From JBBRGG01 sp038240875 (GTDB taxonomy: Bacteria; Planctomycetota; Phycisphaerae; Phycisphaerales; UBA1924): a DNA stretch of 10,692 bases. The notes under the pieces were generated by a model that did no database searches, had not been told where the DNA came from, and was given only the letters and a program-made list of their open reading frames with translations. The stretch spans positions 1 through 10,692 of the forward strand of contig JBBRGG010000125.1 in the NCBI GenBank assembly GCA_038240875.1, given 5' to 3'. Below, one piece after another: positions 6,291-10,692 of this stretch. A program made the translations under genes and the position numbers. Each line of letters starts with the position of its first letter. The stretch's first letter is position 1.

Positions 6291-6767
6291 ATGGCGAAGG
6301 GCCTTAGCTCGGCTGTGTCTGGCTCGATTGTTTTGGGTGCGGGTTTGGGGGATGCATCATGCTGTAAAGATGGTGCAACTGGCAATGTGAGCTTGGGCGA
6401 GATCGAGAAACCGGTTGTGCTGACAACGCTCTTGATTGGTCAAACAGGGGTGGTGTGCGAGACGTGCATGGACAAGCGCGATGCGGCGATGCTTCGCGCG
6501 ATGGGGCTTAGGCCACAGGCGAGGATTCGTGTTTGTCGAATGGGCGAGCCTTGGATCGTCGAGGTTCTGCCTGGTGGCGCGGGTGCGAGCGGTGTTGGCG
6601 TCGGAAAGTCGAAGGGGGCAGTTGCTGATTCATCGCGAGAGGCGGCGTGTGCGCCAGCGGGTGACATGCCTTGCGCGCGGGCGGGCGGGTGCGCGTGCCG
6701 AATCGGGCTTGCGCGGGCGTTGGCGGAGCGTGTGTTGCTTGAGCCACGTTCGATTCGTAATGGTTGA
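6291..6767 (+). CDS. feoA: FeoA domain protein, long and cysteine-rich
   Basis: FeoA is a small SH3-like cytosolic partner of the FeoB iron(II) transporter. From the ATG at 6291 this protein has 158 residues, about twice the usual 75-85. The FeoA core runs from about 42 to 92: VVLTTLLIGQTGVV, then RDAAMLRAMGL, then RIRVCRMGEPWIVEV. An insertion of some 40 residues (93-132) follows before the last segment, CACRIGLARALAERVLLEP (134-152). The N-terminal 40 residues have no family counterpart. Nine cysteines are present (24, 25, 56, 59, 82, 120, 128, 134, 136), including CETC and CAC. The frame also allows a TTG start at 6204, adding 29 residues; neither start has a clear Shine-Dalgarno. Its stop lies 20 bases before the feoB ATG, so the two are probably one operon. 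Confidence 0.82.
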   Translation: MAKGLSSAVSGSIVLGAGLGDASCCKDGATGNVSLGEIEKPVVLTTLLIGQTGVVCETCMDKRDAAMLRAMGLRPQARIRVCRMGEPWIVEVLPGGAGASGVGVGKSKGAVADSSREAACAPAGDMPCARAGGCACRIGLARALAERVLLEPRSIRNG

Positions 6768-6787
6768 AACTGAAAATTGGAGTGGGC

Positions 6788-8845
6788 ATGCCGAAGGATG
6801 CGAGCACCTTAGAAACGGTGTTGAATGTGCGGGGCACGTCTGGCGTAGCTGCGGGGCAGGATTCGATCACTGGCGGCCCAGCTTCGGCGGTGCGTGTTGC
6901 GTTGATAGGCAATCCGAACACAGGCAAGACGACGCTGTTTAATCGCTTGTGCGGATTGCGGCACAAGACGAGCAACTTTCCTGGGACGACGCAGGAGGCG
7001 CGGCTTGGATACTTGCGGTCAGCGGATTCGGATGCGAACGCATCAGCGCTGGAACTTGTGGATTTGCCTGGGATTTATGGGCTTGAGCTTGATATGCCCG
7101 AGGCGCAGGTGTGTCGGGGGGTGCTTGCTGGTTCGCTCGCGCCTTCAGGTGAGCGAGCGGCGTCGCCGGACGCGGTGTGTGTGGTCGTCGACGCGACGAA
7201 CTTGTCAAGAAATTTGATCTTGGTAGGCGAGGTGCTTCGGCGGAGGCTGCCAACGGTTGTTGTGTTGAACATGATGGATTTGACGCGATCGCGCGGGCTG
7301 TCGATTGATCTGGCTTTGTTGCAGGAGTTGCTCGGGTGCAAAGTAATCCCGGCGTGCGCGCGCAAGGGCGAAGGGCTGACCGAAATTCGGCGCGAAATGG
7401 TGCGAGCGTTGGTGCCTGCGCGAACGGTGCCAGGTACGTTGGAAGGATTGGAAGAGTGGGCGGATGATGTGTATGCGCGGGTCGCGTCGGCGTCAGAATC
7501 AAGCGTGCGATCGTGGGATCCGACGGATCGATTGGATCGGGTGCTGACGCATCCGGTGTTTGGATTGGCAGCGTTCGTGTTGGTGGCGACGGGGCTGTTT
7601 TACACGATCTTTGCGATTGCGGGATATCCGATGGGATGGATCGAGTCGATCTTTTCGTTTGCGGGCGGATGGATTGATGAGGCGATGGCACCGGGGATTT
7701 TGCGAGAGTTTTTGGTTGGCGGCGTGATTGGTGGCGTGGGGTCGGTGGTGGTGTTTTTGCCACAGATTTGCTTATTGTTTTTCCTGATTAGTCTTCTTGA
7801 GGACACGGGGTACCTGGCGCGGGCGGCGTTTGTGATGGATCGGTGGCTTAGGCCGTTTGGACTGCCTGGGCATAGCTTCATGCCTTTGTTGTCGAGCCAT
7901 GCGTGTGCGCTGCCTGGGATTATGTCGGCGCGGGGGATTCCGGATCGGCGCGATCGGTTGGCGACGATTTTGGTCGCGCCATTTATGAGTTGCTCGGCAC
8001 GAATCCCGGTGTATGTGCTGCTCACAGGGTTGTTGTTTCCACAAAGCCCGCTCAAGCAAGCGGTGGCGTTTACCGGGTGTTACGCGCTGGGAGTGGCGGC
8101 GGGGTTGCTTAGCGCGCTGGTTGCGAGGCGAACGATTTTGCGTGGCAAGAGCCGTCCCATGGCGCTGGAATTGCCAACATACAAGAGGCCAAGCCTTCGC
8201 ACGGCGTTCATGAGCGCGTTTGATCGCGGAATGATCTTTGCGAAGAAGGCGGGAACATTGATCCTGGCGATTTCGGTGGTGCTGTGGTGGATGAGCAGCT
8301 ATCCGCATGTGCAGCCGCCTGCGAAAGCGGTCGAGATGCGAGCGCAGGCTGAAGTGTTGATGGAGCAGAAGACAGGGGCAACGGCTCAAGAGGCTGAGGT
8401 ATTAAATAGTGAAGCCGACGCGATGGTGGCGCGGTGGAATTTACAGCGAAGCTTTGCGGGTCGGCTAGGTGGAGCGATCCAGCCGATATTTGGGCCTTTG
8501 GGGTATGACTGGCAATTGTCGATCGGGGTGATGACGAGCTTTGCGGCGCGCGAGGTGTTTGTCGCGACGATGGGCGTGATCGTGGCGGGATCGAGCGATA
8601 CCGAGGGGGTGGGCTTTGCGCAGAAGATCGCGGAAGCCAAGCGTGATGATGGAGTGACGGCGTTGCTGCCACCGGCGGTTGCGTGGAGCTTGCTGGTGTA
8701 TTACGTACTGGCGATGCAGTGCCTGCCGACGCTGGCGGTGACGGCGAAGGAAGCGGGCGGTGCGAAGTGGGCTTTGATCCAGTTGGCGTGGATGTGCGGG
8801 CTTGCCTACGTTGGGGCGTTGATTATGTATCAGGTATTGAAGTGA
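6788..8845 (+). CDS. feoB: Ferrous iron transport protein B
   Basis: Inner-membrane iron(II) transporter with an N-terminal GTPase domain; 685 residues, slightly short for the family. G-protein motifs: P-loop GNPNTGKT (41-48), Thr in NFPGTT, DLPG (92-95), NMMD (161-164) and a G5-like segment at about 189-196. The membrane part begins near residue 257 and holds about eight hydrophobic segments. Both gate motifs are present, each with its conserved cysteine: SSHACALPGIMSARGIPDRR (Cys373) and FMSCSARIPVY (Cys402). The late AAREVFVATMG motif is also present. The ATG at 6788 was chosen because GGAG (6779-6782) lies 5 bases upstream; the TTG at 6764 would overlap the feoA stop region and has no such site. 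All key residues are intact. No separate FeoC gene follows. Confidence 0.97.
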   Translation: MPKDASTLETVLNVRGTSGVAAGQDSITGGPASAVRVALIGNPNTGKTTLFNRLCGLRHKTSNFPGTTQEARLGYLRSADSDANASALELVDLPGIYGLELDMPEAQVCRGVLAGSLAPSGERAASPDAVCVVVDATNLSRNLILVGEVLRRRLPTVVVLNMMDLTRSRGLSIDLALLQELLGCKVIPACARKGEGLTEIRREMVRALVPARTVPGTLEGLEEWADDVYARVASASESSVRSWDPTDRLDRVLTHPVFGLAAFVLVATGLFYTIFAIAGYPMGWIESIFSFAGGWIDEAMAPGILREFLVGGVIGGVGSVVVFLPQICLLFFLISLLEDTGYLARAAFVMDRWLRPFGLPGHSFMPLLSSHACALPGIMSARGIPDRRDRLATILVAPFMSCSARIPVYVLLTGLLFPQSPLKQAVAFTGCYALGVAAGLLSALVARRTILRGKSRPMALELPTYKRPSLRTAFMSAFDRGMIFAKKAGTLILAISVVLWWMSSYPHVQPPAKAVEMRAQAEVLMEQKTGATAQEAEVLNSEADAMVARWNLQRSFAGRLGGAIQPIFGPLGYDWQLSIGVMTSFAAREVFVATMGVIVAGSSDTEGVGFAQKIAEAKRDDGVTALLPPAVAWSLLVYYVLAMQCLPTLAVTAKEAGGAKWALIQLAWMCGLAYVGALIMYQVLK

Positions 8846-9009
8846 AAGAAGAAGTGGTAGAGTGGTACAGAAAGGCACAAGCCAAAGATAGTTCAACGCA
8901 GAGACAAAGAAATTTTGCCACAGAGACACCGAGGCACAGAGAAGAGAGAAGAGAGAGAAGAGAGAGAAGAGAGAGAAGAAGTGGCGAAGTGGCAGAGTAA
9001 GTTGATCGA
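8846..9009. repeat. Low-complexity, dispersed-repeat-like stretch inside the feo cluster
   Basis: The 164 bp after feoB are almost pure purine on the plus strand and are built from short repeats. CAGAGACA occurs at 8899-8906 and 8921-8928, with a shortened CAGAGA at 8937-8942. A 9-bp tandem, AGAGAGAGA in register with single AA steps, fills 8941-8980 in about four copies. Similar AGTGGTAGAGTGGTA (about 8853) and AGTGGCGAAGTGGCA (about 8980) words flank it. The CCACAGAGACAC-GAGGCACAGAG style is one I recall from intergenic repeats in several bacterial phyla including planctomycetes; copy number cannot be judged here. Frames through it give Arg/Glu-rich spurious peptides. Confidence 0.7.
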
Positions 9010-9039
9010 ATGGGCGGCGCGAGCCGTGGCAAGGGTTTG

Positions 9040-9213
9040 ATGTTCCCAGTACACGATTGGCAATTTTGGGTAGTGACCGGGCTGGCGATTGCGGCACTGG
9101 TCTTTGTGCTGAATCGTGTCGTGCCGACGCAGTGGCTGCCTTGGAAGAAAAAGCCCAAGGGTCGTGGAACAACGCTGACGATCGAAGGCAAACCCGTAAT
9201 CAAGAAGAAGTAG
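9040..9213 (+). CDS. Small single-pass membrane protein downstream of feoB
   Basis: A 57-residue protein with one predicted transmembrane helix (about 7-29: Trp-rich start, then VVTGLAIAALVFVL) and a lysine-rich cytoplasmic tail ending in KKK, so probably N-out/C-in. The start at 9040 has AAGGG (9031-9035) 4 bases upstream; an in-frame ATG at 9010 would add 10 residues but has no such site. Its place right after feoB, and its Asp-Trp-Gln entry to the helix, recall the short feoB-linked membrane proteins of other bacteria. Those usually carry a cysteine cluster, whereas this one has no cysteine. Function unknown; part of the Feo complex by position only. Confidence 0.7.
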   Translation: MFPVHDWQFWVVTGLAIAALVFVLNRVVPTQWLPWKKKPKGRGTTLTIEGKPVIKKK

Positions 9214-9243
9214 ATGATGCAATTGAGTTTTGGGTTGATGGTT

Positions 9244-9267
9244 TGCTAAATAGTTGTCGATTTAGCA
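9244..9267. repeat. Inverted repeat between the feo cluster and the PH-CoaE gene
   Basis: TGCTAAAT (9244-9251) and ATTTAGCA (9260-9267) form a perfect 8-bp stem with an 8-base loop, about 30 bases after the small membrane protein. It may close the feo transcript, but no T-run follows. Confidence 0.5.
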
Positions 9268-9280
9268 GGTCGAAGTGGCT

Positions 9281-9302
9281 GGGCGTATGGGCGTATGGGC
9301 GA
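9281..9302 (+). repeat. Short tandem repeat GGGCGTAT
   Basis: Two full 8-bp GGGCGTAT units and a partial third (GGGCGA) lie just upstream of the PH-CoaE gene. No function is evident. Confidence 0.6.
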
Positions 9303-9329
9303 GTAATTGAGTAGTGTGGGAGCATGCCG

Positions 9330-10523
9330 ATGCAACCAAAGGGTGGCGGGCCCAAGCGAGAACGAGCCATCGGCACACGAAGCATTCGACCAGACCAATC
9401 GCGTGACGAGCCGTTGCTTCTCTCAATCAAACCCGCGATGCGTTCGATCCTGGCGCGAAGCCTTCGCGGTATTGTGTGGGCGTGCGTGATCGCGGTAGTG
9501 GGTTGGTTCGCTGCGGGGTATGCGTACACCTACATCGCGCCAAGCTTCTGGTGGAGCAATGGAGTGTTGTTGCTGGCGGTAGTGGTCGTCGGGTATACGG
9601 TGGTGCGTGAAGTATTGGTGTGGTGGTCGCGTTCGTACATGCTTACGAGTTCACGGCTGATTGCTACGCGAGGCGTGATTGCTACGACTAGGGTTGAGAT
9701 CGCGCTGCGAAATGTTCAGCAACTGGTGGTGGATCGCACGCCTATGGAGCGAACCTTCGGGCTAGGTACAGTGCTGGTAACGAGTTCAGGTTCCCAGACA
9801 ATCGATCTTGCGTGGGTTGCGATTTCGGCACCAGCGGCGCGATTGGCGCAGATTCGAGCAGCGATTGACGAGGCGTCGCCACCGGCGCGATGGCTCGAAG
9901 AAACGGCTGCGCATGTGCTTGTGATTGGGCTTGCAGGGGGGATTGGATCGGGGAAGAGCAAGGTTGCCAAGTTGATGGGGGAGATTGGATACCTGGTTAT
10001 TGATTCGGATAAACTTGCGCGAGTGGCGTTAGACGTGCCCGATGTGCGAGCAAAGTTGGTCGCGTGGTGGGGGAACGAGATTTTGAATGAGAAGGGGTTG
10101 GTGGATCGCGCGAAAGTGGCGTCGATCATCTTTGCCAAAGCAGAGGAACGAGCGCGGTTGGAAGCGCTGGTACACCCGATGGTCAAGCATGGGCGCGCGG
10201 ACTTAGTCACGAAAGCCAAATCTGAAGGGCGTGTGGGTGTGGTGGTGGATGCGCCATTGTTGTTTGAGGCGGGGAGCGACGCGGAGTGTGATCGCGTGCT
10301 GTTTGTGGATACGCCAAGAGCAATACGGGTTGCGCGCGTAAAGCAAACGCGTGGGTGGGACGAGGCGGAATTGTCGCGCCGTGAAGCGGCACAATGGACG
10401 GTCGAAGAAAAGCAATCGCGTTCGCACGCGGTGGTGCGCAACGACATCGAGCTTAAGACGCCTGCGGATGAGGCGGAATTACGTGCTCGGATCGTTGAGG
10501 CAATTGCGCGGCTCAATAGCTAG
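9330..10523 (+). CDS. coaE: Membrane PH domain fused to dephospho-CoA kinase
   Basis: The C-terminal half is dephospho-CoA kinase, which phosphorylates dephospho-CoA with ATP in the last step of CoA synthesis. Residues are numbered from the in-frame ATG at 9324; the ATG at 9330 (residue 3) is preferred since GGGAG (9318-9322) lies 7 bases before it. Residues 47-69 and 79-98 are predicted membrane helices. Residues about 100-182 (YMLTSSRLIATRGVI...IALRNVQQL...TFGLGTV) match the bacterial PH domain family PF03703. CoaE spans 198-398: P-loop GGIGSGKS (205-212), VIDSD (225-229), LVHP (282-285) and PLLFE (311-315). Usual CoaE is about 200 residues and soluble, so this one is probably membrane-tethered. 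The frame is continuous across the junction with no internal ribosome binding site seen. Oddities are Lys213 after the P-loop, where Thr or Ala is usual, and RSHAVVRN in place of RADxVIxN near the end. Confidence 0.9.
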   Translation: MQPKGGGPKRERAIGTRSIRPDQSRDEPLLLSIKPAMRSILARSLRGIVWACVIAVVGWFAAGYAYTYIAPSFWWSNGVLLLAVVVVGYTVVREVLVWWSRSYMLTSSRLIATRGVIATTRVEIALRNVQQLVVDRTPMERTFGLGTVLVTSSGSQTIDLAWVAISAPAARLAQIRAAIDEASPPARWLEETAAHVLVIGLAGGIGSGKSKVAKLMGEIGYLVIDSDKLARVALDVPDVRAKLVAWWGNEILNEKGLVDRAKVASIIFAKAEERARLEALVHPMVKHGRADLVTKAKSEGRVGVVVDAPLLFEAGSDAECDRVLFVDTPRAIRVARVKQTRGWDEAELSRREAAQWTVEEKQSRSHAVVRNDIELKTPADEAELRARIVEAIARLNS

Positions 10524-10587
10524 ACGCACTGGCTCGTAGCGAGAGATCGCAAGTGCGGGTTTGGAGTGCGGGTTGAAAGGACGGACT

Positions 10588-10613
10588 GAAAGGAAAGGCA
10601 GAAAGGAAAGGCA
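10588..10613 (+). repeat. Tandem 13-bp repeat after the coaE gene
   Basis: GAAAGGAAAGGCA occurs twice head to tail (10588-10600 and 10601-10613), preceded by related GAAAGGACGG. It is a purine-rich spacer like the one after feoB. Confidence 0.7.
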
Positions 10614-10636
10614 GTTGCGAGCGATCTGGTTCGTGG

Positions 10637-10652
10637 CGCTTTGCCAAAAGCG
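10637..10652. repeat. Small hairpin after the coaE gene
   Basis: CGCTTT-gcca-AAAGCG is a perfect 6-bp stem with a 4-base loop, about 115 bases after the coaE stop. No T-run follows, so a terminator role is uncertain. TATACT at 10683-10688 could be a -10 box of the next gene but lacks a visible -35 partner. Confidence 0.4.
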
Positions 10653-10692
10653 AACTCGCGTGCGTGGGCTCGTGGAAATGGGTATACTTAGG

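Noticed and set aside
8683..9222. Frames encoding Arg/Glu-rich or Leu/Ser-rich peptides around the AGAG tandem
   Set aside because: They are translations of the low-complexity block and antisense of feoB; not genes.

Overview
The window looks like chromosomal DNA of a planctomycete, most likely the class Phycisphaerae. This rests on two type IV/T2SS-like prepilins of the H-X9-DG type with the N-terminal GFTLIELLVVIAI signature, and on a secreted protein ending in a cysteine-flanked dockerin-like duplication that terminates in Gly-Cys. The metabolic genes (argH, feoAB, coaE) do not help with taxonomy. Shine-Dalgarno sites are present before some genes and absent before others.

Layout. (1) 2-1216 (+): argininosuccinate lyase (argH), missing its N-terminus at the window edge. 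(2) 1217-1788: non-coding convergent spacer with a 48-bp direct repeat and a series of short perfect hairpins, ending in a Rho-independent terminator that serves the minus-strand gene. (3) 1789-2859 and 3634-4548 (-): two full-length paralogous pseudopilin-like prepilins separated by 774 bp of non-coding DNA with an AT-rich island. (4) 4549-4930: divergent spacer with a candidate promoter and dyad for the second prepilin. (5) 4931-6124 (+): secreted dockerin-terminated protein of unknown function. (6) 6158-6188: a dyad resembling a Fur box over a promoter-like pair. (7) 6291-9213 (+): iron(II) uptake cluster of a long cysteine-rich FeoA, FeoB, and a small one-pass membrane protein, the last separated from feoB by a dispersed-repeat-like low-complexity stretch. 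(8) 9330-10523 (+): a two-pass membrane bacterial PH domain fused in frame to dephospho-CoA kinase (CoaE). The last 169 bp hold only short repeats and a hairpin.

How the genes may work together. FeoA, FeoB and the small membrane protein form a plausible ferrous iron importer unit that may be iron-regulated through the upstream dyad. The two prepilins and the secreted dockerin protein sit side by side and may share a cell-surface or secretion role, but only position supports this. argH and the PH-CoaE fusion are housekeeping enzymes.

The most notable items are the PH-CoaE fusion, the cysteine-rich FeoA, the hairpin repeat whose two copies differ only by changes that keep + strand RNA pairing, and a reversal of GC skew from C-rich (argH) to G-rich (feoA onward). 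I found no CRISPR array, transposase, tRNA or rRNA, and no clearly new multi-gene system.
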